64,000 nucleotides of DNA from positions 18,026,354-18,090,353 of the forward strand of contig NC_045139.1 of NCBI RefSeq assembly GCF_008831285.2. The letters are read 5' to 3'. The DNA is from Nymphaea colorata. Lineage: Eukaryota > Streptophyta > Magnoliopsida > Nymphaeales > Nymphaeaceae. Positions 33,209 to 46,011 of this stretch are shown in pieces (within the stretch, counting starts at the first letter, position 1; the number at the start of each line of letters is the position of its first letter). Under the pieces are notes generated by a model. The model ran no database searches. It had not been told where the DNA came from and was given only the letters and a program-made list of their open reading frames with translations. Both the position numbers and the translations under genes were made by a program.

Positions 33209-33286
33209 GCGCCCTGTCTTCGTCGGCACAGCCTGACTGTCAACCGTCGGGAGGTACCGGCGAAGGGCCGGCGGAAGGCAGGGTGC
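33209..33286. other. GC-rich hairpin
   Basis: GCGCCCTGTCTTCGTCGGC at 33209-33227 pairs with GCCGGCGGAAGGCAGGGTGC at 33267-33286, about 19 pairs with one bulge and two wobble pairs, around a 39-base loop. The block is far more GC-rich than the surrounding AT-rich DNA. On the minus strand a 61-65 codon frame runs through it, but it has no recognised family. The fold is the size of a small plant miRNA precursor; it matches no miRNA that I know. Confidence 0.4.
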
Positions 33287-34596
33287 CACTGCCTGAGGAG
33301 GAATATTCCCCCTTATCCCTTCCACCACCATCATGCAATACATGGTTGAAAAAAAAACAATAAATGGAGATTTGGGCTCTAGTCCCTTGATGTATATTTC
33401 TTTTGAGTCACCACTCAGAGACTACATGTACATTTATGTATGAGTTTAAATTTGCTGGATGTCAGATGCTAGAGTATTAGTGACAGTTTATGGCCTTGAA
33501 ACAGTTAATAGTGTTTTCAGCAGCAATTCACAGTGTTTTTAGTGGCAAATTTTAATTTTTAGCTACATGGAAATATATGGCGTCCGCCAGATTTGAATCC
33601 TAAGTACGTATACTCCTGCGGCAGAGGCCAAGAAAAGGAAAAATTAGAGGGACATGTGATTATACGTTGTGAAGAAAAGTAGGTTAATTGCACTTTCAAT
33701 AAATTTTAAGGGCCGTATTGAAGATATTTTTTTTGAAAAAAAAAAAGAGCTTGAAAACCAAAAGGAGCCCGGTCTCCTAGCGCCATTTATCTCCGCCCTT
33801 AATATATGCACGCTCAAGTGTATACGTATATGTGCTCTAACTATCTTGAATTTTTTTTTTTTTTGGTCCAACAAAGAGAGTTATATATTTGTATTTACCT
33901 CATATTGTAAAAAAAAAAAAGATTTGTAAGGGTGTACATGGATTTAGAACCCTCGATCAAGTCCGAGCCCAGCTACCCTCCATCTTGACCGGCCTTGTCC
34001 ATACCTACATGACAGTCAGGGCCGGGTTCTCGTTTCTAGGAGTGGGTCTATGAAGCTATCTATGCCTCAAAGAGAGGCAGATTTGGCATTTGCATAAATT
34101 CCTGTCACCATTCATTCTTTAGAAGTGATTCAACTAAGGGTGTATTTGTGGACTCGTCCACAAGACCCGCGTTTGAGATCACTAAGATCTTAGATCCGTA
34201 AATTTAATGTTGGACTTCTCCTCATTTGACTTTGAATTCATGGTTTTTTTACTTATAAGATGAAATTAAGATCCACATTATTGATTTCCTGGGGACCTTT
34301 GAAAGCACAACTTTCAATGCTGCCTCTAGGCTATCAAACACAACCTAAGTCTCTTACTTTTTTTTTTCCCACGCGAATCAACTCATTCCATATTTGAATG
34401 CAGCAGGTAGGGTTTCGTACTGTCCTCAACTATGGCTAGGCAACTAAGTTAGTTCCTGAAAAAAGGCGGTCAACAAAGCCCAAGTCGCATCGCATGCAGT
34501 AGCATTCAGAAACGGGTTTCAAAGTTTTCTTGAGAAATAAGAAACAGGGGACATGTAATTTTTTAATCGATTAAGTTAGAAACTGCATTTGCATTT

Positions 34597-34597
<1 letters not shown>

Positions 34598-34679
<82 letters not shown>
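34598..34679. repeat. (AT)40 microsatellite
   Basis: The longest pure dinucleotide run in the window, about 80 bp. Frames reading through it give only Tyr-Ile repeats and are not genes. Confidence 0.97.
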
Positions 34680-34681
<2 letters not shown>

Positions 34682-35569
34682 ATAAAAATGACGACAAGAG
34701 GTGTCAGTCTCCATGTGCATGTGTCCCGCCAAGGAGATGCAGACAAGTCGAGCTCGTCCCCACTTTGTGTAATCAGGTCTCTATATACTACTAGGTGTGT
34801 AAAAAGGAAACACTAAAATGAGTGCCAATATTATTGAAGAAAAGGAACACTTGAGAATAACATTCAATATGACCAAATTTTCCGAAATACTTAAGAATTT
34901 CTACCCGTGCCCCGCATATATTATCGGTTTCGGGATTTTTTTGGTATTAAATAAAACCAATTACGAAGCAATCAGGATTTTCCTGCTGAATTCTAAGGCC
35001 AGCTTGAGTTTAGTGACATTTAATCTTTTGTGCCAGCAAAAGTTAATTCTTATTGACGTTGTGTTGTGTGGAAACGTTAGCAGACATTTCGTAATAAAAC
35101 GTCACTAAAACCTTTATTGACGTTTTGCTCATTTTCGTTGAACTTTTTCTCCGTGTCAGTAAAATCCCTTTTTTTGTAATGCACCTTCGGTTGTGCCTAA
35201 TCATCTTGATATGGTACCAAAGCAGTTCGGTTTCTAATTACTTTTACTATGTAAAAAATCTGGAACACTAATTAGTTTTATCACCAGAACAGATGAAAGA
35301 TGATATACTTACTGTTTTACCATCACATAAGTACGCTACATTACTGTATCATGAAGATCAAATTCAACAATACTGTTGGATCAAACTAATTTGTGGCCAA
35401 TTTTGGATGTGATCAAATCGAAATCTAAATTTGCATGGTAACTATAATAGAGACAAAATGAAACAATTTTTTCCACTCGTGTGCCAAAAATAGAAAAATC
35501 AGAAACAATGGATGAATAAAATGTCATACTTTTGCAGAAATAAAGGCACTTTGTATCATGCTGTCGAAC

Positions 35570-35895
35570 CATTCGCCGCTTGAGCTCAACTCGATAATTA
35601 CAACATCAAACATAAAAAAATTGTGCTGGTACTTGACTCAACTCAAAAAGCTCGTGCTCAAACTCGACTCGTTTAACTCATTTATGTTAAATGTGTTTTG
35701 TTTCTTTTGACTTGTTTAACTTGATATTTATTGTGTAATCGAGCCAAGTCGAGTTTAAACAAGTCAAGTTCTTACAACTTGAACTTGACTGGCTTAACAT
35801 TTCGAAACATACATTTGAACTCAAGCTCGACTTATTTATAAATAAGTTGAGTTTGAGTCAAGCTCAACCTGGCTCGACTCGTTGTGCGGCCCTAC
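35570..35895. mobile_element. Decayed repeat rich in GAGCTCGACTCG-type motifs
   Basis: Repeated CTCGACTC, AAGCTCGA and GAGTCAAGCTC words in both orientations, ending CTCGTTGTGCGGCCCTA. This is a familiar style of plant non-autonomous repeat. A related stretch is at about 51905-52045. There is no coding capacity. Confidence 0.4.
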
Positions 35896-37058
35896 CAGAA
35901 TTACACAACTTCACCAAATCCATATGATAATTGAAAAGTGAAGAAAGGAAAAGTCATATTGGTAAAGGCAAATAAAAGAAAGGAAAATTTGCAAAATAGC
36001 AAAGAAAATATATAAATGTGATAGTATACCATTTTCCTAACCCATCATTATAATCTATAAATGACTTCAACGAAACCTTCTTTCCGATCAATCAAATTGG
36101 TGGAGAGATAGAGAGAGATCGTTGTGGACGTCGACAATTTGCTGAACCACATCAAACACTGTGTTGTTACATATAGGCGCCTTATCTCTACATTGTTACG
36201 GTTAACATGAAGGCTAACTTTAATACTCAACCAATGCATGAGCCTGGGTGTAAATTGTGACACCTTCGGTAAAAAAAAGTAAAAAAAATACGACCACTCT
36301 AGTTTATTTGTCGTTGTTGTGTCACGGCTCGTGATCATCTTTTTTTATCTTGTTGGTCATTTTCCAGCTTTCATGTTTAGAGTAGTCGAGAATTTTTATC
36401 CTATCCTCAGTGTGTACAAAGAATTTTGATAACGACAATTAAAATTTTCACCACAATCTAAATGTATCAAGTATTTCTCTTCATAATGAATGCTTAACAG
36501 ATCAAGTTGCAAACGCTTAAAGTTAGTTTATATATGAATACTGTACTCTAAATGGTAACTAATCTTTTGAGTCTTTCATCCAAGTACGCTAATCGGTGGG
36601 CTTCCAACAAGAAAGAGAAAATTAATGGAAGAGATCATACGGAAAAATAGATTTTCTTAATGTGCATTACTATTGAGATTCAATATGTAAAGGGCAGATA
36701 AGTTGTATCGGTGAGCATGAGAAGTATTTCATCTTGTCGCCCAACCCATCATTTCTTTTAAACTATAAGGCCTCTTGTTCGCGTCTTGAAGGTGCCGTTT
36801 TCTCCGCGCTTATATTTAGGGGGTCGGGACGGCCCACCGTAGGAAACATTATGTCACCTAGGTGGTGATCCGCACATGGGAGTGAGTTGGGAGGCATCTC
36901 CCTCTTAAGACATGTGACCAGATGCAAGGTGGGTTTGAAATATCCAACCGAGTGCCCTTTTATGGGCCACATTGGATCCGGCACGCCCTTCCCCACTGTA
37001 CCGGCCTGCCTCTCACATCACCTTTCCTTTTAACCACAGACCTTCTTCTGCGGGTACG

Positions 37059-37462
37059 ATGGCCACCACCCATTTCCTAAGAAATGCTTTCAACAGTCCC
37101 TTACTTCCCTCACACACAGGAAAACCCTCACGGGCTGCATTAGTTTCAAAAACTAAGAGGGGAAAATATTCGTCGGCGTTTCATAGTTCACATGAAGGTG
37201 TGCCTCGTTTTCCCAGGAGGCTGAAACGATGAGATTCCTTGGGGGGTGGCCCATGATAAATGAGATGAGATGATCGCACGAAAGGCCATTATATAATTTC
37301 CTATGAAAGTTGAGTCACATCACCGGCCTTTTCCATCGATCTGGAAAACTGGATCCCGTGAAGGATGGTACGCTGCCCATTCTCCCATCATCCACTCGCC
37401 CTGTTGCCACAGATGCACCGCAAAACTGGGGTAACATCTTTGGAAGCCTGAAACTCATATAA
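37059..37462 (+). CDS. Possible small spliced gene with a plastid-transit-like N terminus
   Basis: An ATG at 37059 (TACGATGGC; G at +4) opens MATTHFLRNAFNSPLLPSH, followed by a stretch rich in Ser, Lys and Arg with few acidic residues, typical of a chloroplast transit peptide. Unspliced, it ends after 57 codons at the TGA at 37230-37232. A donor AAG|GTGTGC at 37197/37198 and a pyrimidine-rich acceptor ending 37412 (CCCTGTTGCCACAG) join in phase to DAPQNWGNIFGSLKLI and a TAA at 37460-37462, giving 62 residues. The second exon reads like protein. The upstream 250 bases are GC-richer than the flanks, as a promoter might be. I recognise no family. Further exons, or a decayed copy of a plastid-protein gene, are possible. 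Confidence 0.3.
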
Positions 37463-37854
37463 GAAAAATGCAGCCTGTAAGTAATTGAACTGTTTCTTCT
37501 TCAGGTGGCCTCGATATTTCGGGGAATTGATAAACTTATTCAAAACACGCTTTTCATTCCCTTTACCTTGTCAAATTAGCTGATTACATATTATTTGGCT
37601 ATATTGACTCTGCCATTTCATGTATGACCATGTCCCGATACCGATATTACTGGACCATGATTCCCAGTAATGACGAACTAGGGTAGAGAGTAAATCAAAA
37701 ACATTTGCCGTAAATGGAGAATAAACGTGACTGCATCCATAGCATCTTGTCTTCGTGTTACAATGGCAATACTGGAGTATGCTAAACGTGTAGTGACATT
37801 TTGTCTAGTTAAAGATAATAACCAAAATATTGTCCCTTCAAAATTATTACACCC

Positions 37855-38135
37855 ACGGGCAGAGCTAGGAGGGTTTGGTAGGGCCATTGGCCCTCCTGGA
37901 ATTTTCTTTTCAACTTTACATATAAATTTTTTTAAAAAAAATTATTGATCCCATGTCAAAATTTTGAGAAATTATGTTTTGATGCTTATTAAAAAATTTA
38001 AACTATAACTCCGACCATTTTTGAAAAATTCTTTGCTCTGCCCCTGATTACACCTTATCAAGATTCGAATTCTTTTTTTGAAAAATTCTTTTCTCTGCCC
38101 CTGATTACACATTATAGGATTCGGATTCTAACTTG
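37855..38135. mobile_element. Decayed GGGCAGAGCTAGG element with a 57-bp tandem duplication
   Basis: The left end ACGGGCAGAGCTAGGAGG and the right end TTTGCTCTGCCCCTGATTA are imperfect inverted copies. The right end with its flank (TTGAAAAATTCTTTGCTCTG...) is repeated in tandem from 38021 and again from 38078 with few differences. The element is AT-rich and non-coding. Confidence 0.4.
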
Positions 38136-40193
38136 TCATAGATATCATGAGATTTTCGGAAATTTCACAATATTTATGAGAAAAATCAAACAAGATGAAA
38201 AAAGCAGGAAAAAAAATTTGTGAGATTTTGAAAATTTCACCAAAACAAAATTCTCACCATTTATTCATTTTTTTATATTTTAACATTTTTTAATTTTTAC
38301 GATCTTTTAAAATTTGTCAAAATTTTTACAAAAAAACTGAAAAATACCTGAGATTCTGAAAACGATAATTGTGACAATGATTCTGAACCTATGTTCATGT
38401 AATGATATATATGTGTTGGTGTGCGTGACGTTTGGAATGTTGACCAAAATATTTATGGCCATATTTTGAGCCATGCTAAACTTGTATAATATATATACAT
38501 ATATCGCGATATTTTCACCAATTATTGTGCTGACCGACGTATCATTCCTCTTCATTGACATTTTCTGTATATCGCCTACATTTATCGTTACCCTTTTCAC
38601 TCAACGACGCACTTGACCAGATTTTGGTAAAACGGTGGCGGGTTTGATGAAGATAACCTCTAATAAATTTTTGTCCTTCTTGATTTTTGGGGCAATCTTT
38701 TGAAAAAAGAATGTCTTTTGTTGGGAATGTGACAGGAAACTATGAAATGCTTTACGATCACCTCCACAAAGGGAAAAGGCAAAGAAGTGTTTAATTTCAT
38801 TTCTGTAATATCCGTTCCTTTGAATCAACATTTAACTCATAAGTAACAGTTTCCAAGATTCATCCGATTACCTACACGTGACACTGGTGCATTAAAAGAC
38901 GACTTCTTTGTAAAGATAAAAATTAAAAATTAAAAAAGACATTCTTTTCTTTTAAATAATTACCAAAATATTCCCTTTTCTATGAGACATGCAACTCACT
39001 CCCTTGAAATTACATGTTGTGCTTTGAAAAATTGAACCTACTGTATTTGTAGGTCTGAATTGTCAACATAAAAAAATCATCTCCGGATCTCGTTAATTAA
39101 AAAAAATCATTAACTTCGGAAAACTTTGGAGAAGTCTATGCCGTATTAATTATTAAAAAGCTACAATTAACCGGTAGTTAACGTTAGTTACATCTGGCTG
39201 GTAGAATTGTACTGGTTTAGTTCTGTGAAGGGACATAGAAAATATTTGGATGAATGACAGAGGCGTGTACGAGGGGTTAACTTATGACATCAAGGAACAT
39301 CCGGAATATAATACGGCAAAAGTACATGGGCAGGGCCCGATCCATAATAAATCAAAAAGTTTGATTTTTTTTTTTACCTTTCTAGGAACAATTCTTCCAT
39401 GCCATGAAAGCAGTTGCATGGCCCACTACTATACTCAAAAGCACCATTGACATGACACCATAAGGTTCAACATTTCCAATTACAACACATCTGTTCAAGA
39501 CAATGCTTGAAAGCCTCATTCTAGCTGGTTCGTCATGCCGACAATGCATTATTATAAGTTTGATTCTGGTAAGTCTTATTTTTTTAACCATAAACAATGA
39601 CATACACGACATTCAAGTGGAATGGTGTATCATATAAAGATCGATGGAATCAAAGTTAAACGATATATATATGTGCATATATACTAAGTGCCTGTTTTTT
39701 CACAATTTTAGACTGCAATTCTGAAAGAGAAATATTGCTGCTCGTCCAAAGTGCAGAAACCGTATGCCCCTTTGAGGTTGCGATCAAGCCGACAAAATGA
39801 AAAATGCATTATTAACGGTAAAGTTAAGCTGTTCGTCACCACGTACAGAAACAGCAAAGGGAGAAAGAAAAGACAAGCATTGTCATAGATGTAATGAACA
39901 TGGAAGATGCACTCTCTTGGTACTAAAGTAAGTTATCGATGGGATCGGATATTGCTCATGAGCTTAAGTACATTGACAGCTGAATCCAATTGAGATCAGG
40001 TACAGCACGAAAGTGATGAGATCGGCGGGCCAGTATATACTCACCACCGTAGCAATTGTTTTATATAATTAATCTGCTCCTGAAGCCAATTCCTAGAGGA
40101 TTTACTTTGCAGGAGGATTCATGACTAGAATTTCCCGTAGTCTTCGGAGAAAAGGTAACAGAGGTTGTACAGTGATGATGGCGCCATATGGTT

Positions 40194-40219
40194 TCCTCTC
40201 TCTCTCTCTCTCTCTCTCT
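40194..40219. repeat. (TC)n microsatellite
   Basis: About 12 TC units; intergenic. Confidence 0.9.
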
Positions 40220-40433
40220 GTATGTCATTAAGAGGGGATAGCGACATGGAAGAAGGCACCATCGGTACTCGATAATTGCTTGCTTGGTGCACGTGAGTGC
40301 ATAGCTAGCGATCGAGCTGGCTCCCAACATCGCATCGAACGAAAGCAACTGCAATTGCAACACAGGCTCGCGTTATCAAGGAAAAGTACCGTATGACATC
40401 ATAAGATGAAAAAGGTAGAACATCTCCTTCCCC

Positions 40434-40448
40434 TCTCTCTCTCTCTCT

Positions 40449-40511
<63 letters not shown>
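40434..40511. repeat. Compound (CT)n(TA)n microsatellite
   Basis: About nine CT units followed by nearly 30 TA units. Frames through it encode only Ser-Leu then Tyr-Ile repeats. Confidence 0.95.
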
Positions 40512-40514
<3 letters not shown>

Positions 40515-41726
40515 AAAGAAAAAAAAAGAGATACATGGAGCTACTGTGGGCGACTGCCATTCCCTTCATAACTTCATTTGAAGACTTAAAATTAAAACAA
40601 GATCACTCAATGTTTGCATGGCGCTAGTGACTCAAATACACCGGCACTAGTGACTCAAATACACCTAAGCCAAAAACTCTTTGCTCCATTACTAACGGTG
40701 AGATGCAGAAGTTAAGGTGGTTGATTTTAAAATTGTGAAAAGTTGAATCTAGATGCCAAATTTTCGTGAAGCATGCCAAAGCTGCTTTTGATCTAAGTTG
40801 TAAATAACTATAAGAGGCATAACATAGATGGTTTTACTCATGGGCTGGTCAGAGTAAGACCATTAGCTAAGTATTCATAGCCACTATTTTTTTGAACTAT
40901 AAATATTGACAATACACTTTGGTTGATAGATGTACTATGGGCTCATTTAAACTATACATAATAAAAAATCTATATATAATATGAGAGAGAGAATGGGGAA
41001 AACGTTTGTCATGGTGGAAATAAATCTCCGGTGCGTAAGAAGGAAGGAAGGAAGTAAGGAAGGAAGGTATCTATCTGGTGGACGTCCAAAGGACAGGGCG
41101 GCGAGTGAGGGGTTGTACCCACTGCTTGCCCTACTTTCACTCCATGACCACTGTCCTTCTCTCGTTAATCCCATCCTCTCATAACGTGAAGGGTGGGCTA
41201 GCTAAAGAGCATCCAATGAGACCATATAATACAATGGACCCCATGTGTTGGAGGTTGCATGAACGGAGATTTTTTCAGGGCACCGCCTTTTGCGGATGGG
41301 GTTGCCTTTATGAAGACTGCCGACGACGATGGCCGCCGCAAAAACAGTGTTTTGAGTCATTTGCCGATGGCTTACGAACCCTCGAGAAAATTTAGAATTC
41401 CACGTCCACTTCAATTAAGAATGCCACATACCAAGTTTTTGTTGATTTTTAATATACTTTTTATTTTTAATTATTTTTATGCGGTTTTTTTTTTCCTTGG
41501 CTGATTCGTTGAATAGGCAGCCTCACAGATTTGGTTCAAAACTGACGTTGATGACAGTACTGATTATGAATTCTTTCACACTTGATGAATACTTAGAATT
41601 CTTTCTTTGAATTAACATTCATTCATGCACAATCCCTTCAACCTGTGCCACCAGCAATATCGGAGGGATCATAAAGAATTCGCCTGATTAATTAGACCTT
41701 CATCTTGAATCGTCTCCTCCCTTTAA

Positions 41727-42098
41727 ATGATGATCACTTCCTGTGGTCCATATGGTCCCAACCCAAGAGAACCTGTTTACATGTTAAACCTGCATTTTGG
41801 CAACAATACGTTAAGCTTAGATCTGAACTTTGGTTATTTTTGGTCTGGACTGGATTTGCAACTCTACGGGCATGGACAAGAACGTCTAAAGCAAAAGGTC
41901 AGAAATGTTTTTTCCTGTCGCTTTTGTCTCGCCCTCCATGATAGGGAAACAATGCAAAGTTCTTTAACACGGGTTGGTGGAAGATGTCCAAGGACGTTCT
42001 CCATTGTGTTTGAGTGGGGAGTTTATGGTCCAGACGATGTATTTCTTACAGGCATTCTCCTCGTTCCACCATTAAAACATCCCTTCAGAATTTCCTGA
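41727..42098 (+). CDS. Unsupported 123-codon open frame
   Basis: An ATG-started frame beginning MMITSCGPYGPNPREPVYML runs 123 codons to a TGA. It is among the longest ATG-started frames outside the two certain genes, in DNA that is otherwise stop-rich, and has mixed composition with six cysteines. There is no signal peptide, no membrane segment and no family I recognise. The start context (TAAATGATG) is ordinary. It is probably chance or an old coding fragment. Confidence 0.15.
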   Translation: MMITSCGPYGPNPREPVYMLNLHFGNNTLSLDLNFGYFWSGLDLQLYGHGQERLKQKVRNVFSCRFCLALHDRETMQSSLTRVGGRCPRTFSIVFEWGVYGPDDVFLTGILLVPPLKHPFRIS

Positions 42099-42109
42099 AT
42101 CCAATCAAA

Positions 42110-45100
42110 ATTTGAACCGGAATATCTGAGTTAATAAGCTTGAATGCTACTTGTATTCACATTTGATCTAAATTTGATGATCCAATTACTATAAAAGTAA
42201 AAAGTTATGACAGTAAACTCATACTGGATATTCAAAGTGTACCAAATATACTTGCAGCCTATTGATGGCCTAATTAGTAAGTAGCCAGATGCAAAACTTG
42301 AACGCCTTCTTCATCCACACACACACACACACTCCGGCCATCCACCTATCCCAATCTCTGACACATGCTGCCCAATGAATACGTTTGTGAAAGATCCGGA
42401 TGGACAGATGGTCGGAGGATTTTAGTGAGTGAGAGAAAGAAAGAGAGAGAGGTAAATCCTAATCATTCAATGAAGTCTCACCGCGAGACAGAGGTCTGTT
42501 CTTCTCCCTATTTCTGGTTCTCCTCTTCCTTTCAACTGCGCATGCATGCAGTCTGCTATTCGAGTTATCTCCTTCTTCAGATAGCTCGGGGAGAAGGTGA
42601 TCTCCACTAAGGGCAGCAATGGCACATATTTATTTGTTTGACAGAACTAAGACCTTCTCCTTTCCATGTGATTCAGCAAGTGAGCACATCTCTCCCTTCT
42701 GAAATTACTTAAAATTTTGCCAAACATCAAGGAAAGTACGGCTTTTAGCCAACGATTTCTCGTGAGTACCATATTTTCTTATTTTAGAATTGATTTTTTT
42801 TCCTCAATAAGCTAAAACAAAGGAGAGTGTACATGTAAATATTTTGTTTCGTGAAAATAAGCACTTTTAATGTATTTTCAACATTTCGTTTACGGTTTTG
42901 TGTCCACTCCTTTTTTTGAAAAACCAGGTTCAGTCAAAAGTACACTTTTGCAAAACTCAATTATAATGTAATAAAAAAAAAAACTCAAAACCCCAGTTTT
43001 GGAGGTTAAAACAAGGGTTTGAATTTGAAATGTCGTCCACGAAGAAAAAATTGAATAAAACATGGTGCATATATAAATTTTATGTAAAGTATCGGGCCCC
43101 TTTCAACAGCGCTAAAGTCGTGGTGGGTCCCGCAGGCTGGGAGTGGGACCCAAGGGGCCCACCACCTTCTGGGAGGAGTATACGACGTCGGTTTCCGTCA
43201 ACACATGTTTTTGCTCTTGGGAATATTCGCTCTGCCGGATTTCTTTCTCTTCTCCACTCTCATCCACTCGATGGAGAGAGAGAGAGAGACAAAGAGCAGG
43301 ACATTTATTGAGAGAGAGAGAGAGAGAGAACCCGTGAACCCATTTGTGCTCATCTTCTACCTGTTCGTCTGATCGCCTCGTTCAAGTGTTTTGAAATCAA
43401 CTTATATTTTATTGATGGTGTTTTTAAACATATATATATTTTAGGAAACCTGCCTCACACACTAAAAGATTTCTAATGTTGTATATTCTTCAACTTCAAC
43501 ATAAGGAAGGTGTCACGCTTGCTACATTACAGAAACATGACAGAGACCACAAAATTTGGACATATAAACCACTTCGCTGTCAAGTTGCATTATGTTATTT
43601 AACCGAAGAATGCTACATCAGACAGTGGTTGAGTTGTATTAATGGAGTAAGACTAACACAAAATCAAAGTTTTCATATATATTCGAAGTATCATATTTAA
43701 GGCTGTTATTAACGATACTACTGTCAATTTTAATATCAAAAGCCGTGGAGAAAATTTTCAATTGTTCTGCCAGCGAAGCATTTTTCTCTTATTAGTTTAG
43801 GTCTTAATTCCTAAGATGATCGCTGCCGATTGGAGAGACGCTATGGACAAAATGCACAAGAAATTGCATGCATATTGAGAGAATGTCTACTAATGGCCCT
43901 AGATGGTCACTCTCATCAAGCATGTTTTCTCTTCTTCCTGCAGCCACAATTCCTCGTATTTGTTCATTTCATGTCTGCCAAGATCGTCAAACAAATTGAA
44001 ATCATGCATCTTCATAAGTTTCTTGTGGCATATTGACAAGAATGGCTGCTACAAGCGCCAAATGGTGAAACTGAAACATGCCATCAAACCAGTAACTCAA
44101 GGTGGTCTCAGTACTATTTTCTAGTTTAGGTTTTTTTTTTAATATGAATATGGGGACGCTTTTTCACTCCTTTTTTCCCTCTCAATCTGTCACATATTTT
44201 TTTCTCTTTCTTTCTTTCTTTTTCCTTAAAACCATTCTCTCCACCGCATTATTATATTATTAATTCTTAAGAATTTTCAGCATTACAATCTTCAGCCGAG
44301 TATACAAGATTTCTCATGGTTAATTGGAACCATCCATATGTCTACTACTATCAGGTCAACTGTTGGTAAAATTTATTGTTTTACACTCTAACAAGAAACA
44401 TATGAGAAATATATCCAATTTTAAAATTATATATACTGAAGTTTCTCTTATGCCACGCAACTAATTTCGATGATAATAAAAAAAAAAGCTGATTTGTGCA
44501 TAGTGGACATTATTTAAAAATAAAATTTTCTTCTATTGAGGTTTTCTTTTTTTTTTTTTTTTGATCTCATTCCATTTAAGTTAAGCAGGTTGTAAGAGGT
44601 GAATCTTAATTGCCGTTCTATTGCTTAAACTTTCACAATGGTCTTTACTTTTGGAAGGCTTTATGCATGGTCAAGGCTCACCCAGCCATTCTTGGAGGCT
44701 GCTTGTTTCTCGTAATTGATGGTACAAAGCCTAAGTTTAATTTTAATAATAACTTAAAGTGTATTGTTTTCGCCAAGTATCCGAAGATCTCCTTCTTACT
44801 CATCCAATTCCCAACTTTGTTAAGAAACGTATCGCTTGAATGAGATAGTCATGAAAAAAGCAATGTTAACTTTGTATAGGTGCCGGAGAAGATGGCTGGC
44901 ATCAAAGACAGTTGTGGGCATGGTGTGGGCAATTGCCCCCATGGGTCCACAAAAATATTTTATTTTTATGTTATTGAAACTTCATCACAACTTTTCTCAT
45001 TTACATACAGGTATTTCTTAAAAATTTAAAATTATATAGTTAATGTCCGGTCACAAAATTTTCTTAGCTTCAACCCCGGCTTTGTCACGAAGATTTTGAC

Positions 45101-45990
45101 CGCAGCAGCGCCGGCGGAATCTATCAAGCCCTAGCGACAAGGACCAATGACGCAGACCGGGCTGACTAGGAGCAGAAAGCATAGGCGGGGAGGAGGATGA
45201 ATTTTCCCAATTGATGTGCTCGTGGGCCTAACAGGTGGACCACATCTCCAGCACTAATCCGGCGGAATATGCCGTTTCGTCAATTTTGATGGGGTGCCCT
45301 TGTTGTGGTGTCGGCCGTCCGCCGGCTCATTAGGCCGGACCCAGGCTCCATTGATCCCGGCAATTGTAGCCATAAGTTTGGCATCCGGCGGCCTCGTTCG
45401 GACGTATGTGACAACCTGACAGTGAAAGGCAATGTTCTTGACAATCATAACGCATCAACAGTTCTGCTCCCCGTAGTTTTCACAGGCAGATGCATGTGTG
45501 CAGTTTGCCTAGATTTGGTTCAGAAAAATACCCAATTTATTGAATTTCAAGGAAGCACCATCTTTTAAAACTCTATGGATTAAACAGCAAAACTAGCATC
45601 TCCATGTATGGCATCTGCGGTCTTTCCTCTGTAAGATGAAAGAAAACTTGATCTGAGTTTGAATCGGTCCTCATGTAAGCAGCAACAAATTAAATCCTGG
45701 ACTTCCTGATTCTCAAGCACATATGAGCACCCAACTGTAGACTGATACCACAATGAAACATGCAGCACTATCCCATCCTCTGGATTTGATACCACACTGC
45801 AAGAAACATGTGTGTGCTTCTACACATACATACATACCCCTCTGTGTGTATGCATATATTTTCCAATGCAACATGTTCTTGGGTACATGTGACCAAAACG
45901 CTTTGAGTGCCTACAGCGAACCTGTGTTCATGATAGCGCATGCAATTGAAGCTTCCTCTTTCCAATACGTAAGTTTAAATTAATTAAGCC
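42110..45990. other. Intergenic, no supported gene
   Basis: This interval includes GA-rich tracts at 43269-43329, a GGGCAATTGCCCCC remnant near 44927, and a GC-rich block at about 45090-45440 with open frames on both strands but no recognised protein. Confidence 0.5.
43269..43329. repeat. Two (GA)n tracts
   Basis: GA runs at 43269-43285 and 43309-43329, separated by about 24 bases. Confidence 0.85.
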
Positions 45991-46011
45991 AATCTATCTG
46001 GCCTTTCTTCG

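Larger units (their letters stand above)
29300..36750. other. Intergenic, no supported gene
   Basis: AT-rich DNA with decayed element pieces (GGGGCAATTGCCC at about 30048; GAGCTCGACTCG-type repeat at 35570-35895), long TA runs and one isolated GC-rich hairpin at 33209-33286. Open frames are short and without recognisable protein features. Confidence 0.6.
37470..41720. other. Intergenic, no supported gene
   Basis: AT-rich, with microsatellites and a 23-bp tandem pair (GCxCTAGTGACTCAAATACAC) at 40621-40666. Some moderately GC-rich stretches (about 41080-41400) have open frames on both strands but no recognisable product. Confidence 0.55.

Noticed and set aside
34589-34816. Tyr-Ile repeat frame
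   Set aside because: Direct reading of the (AT)40 run.
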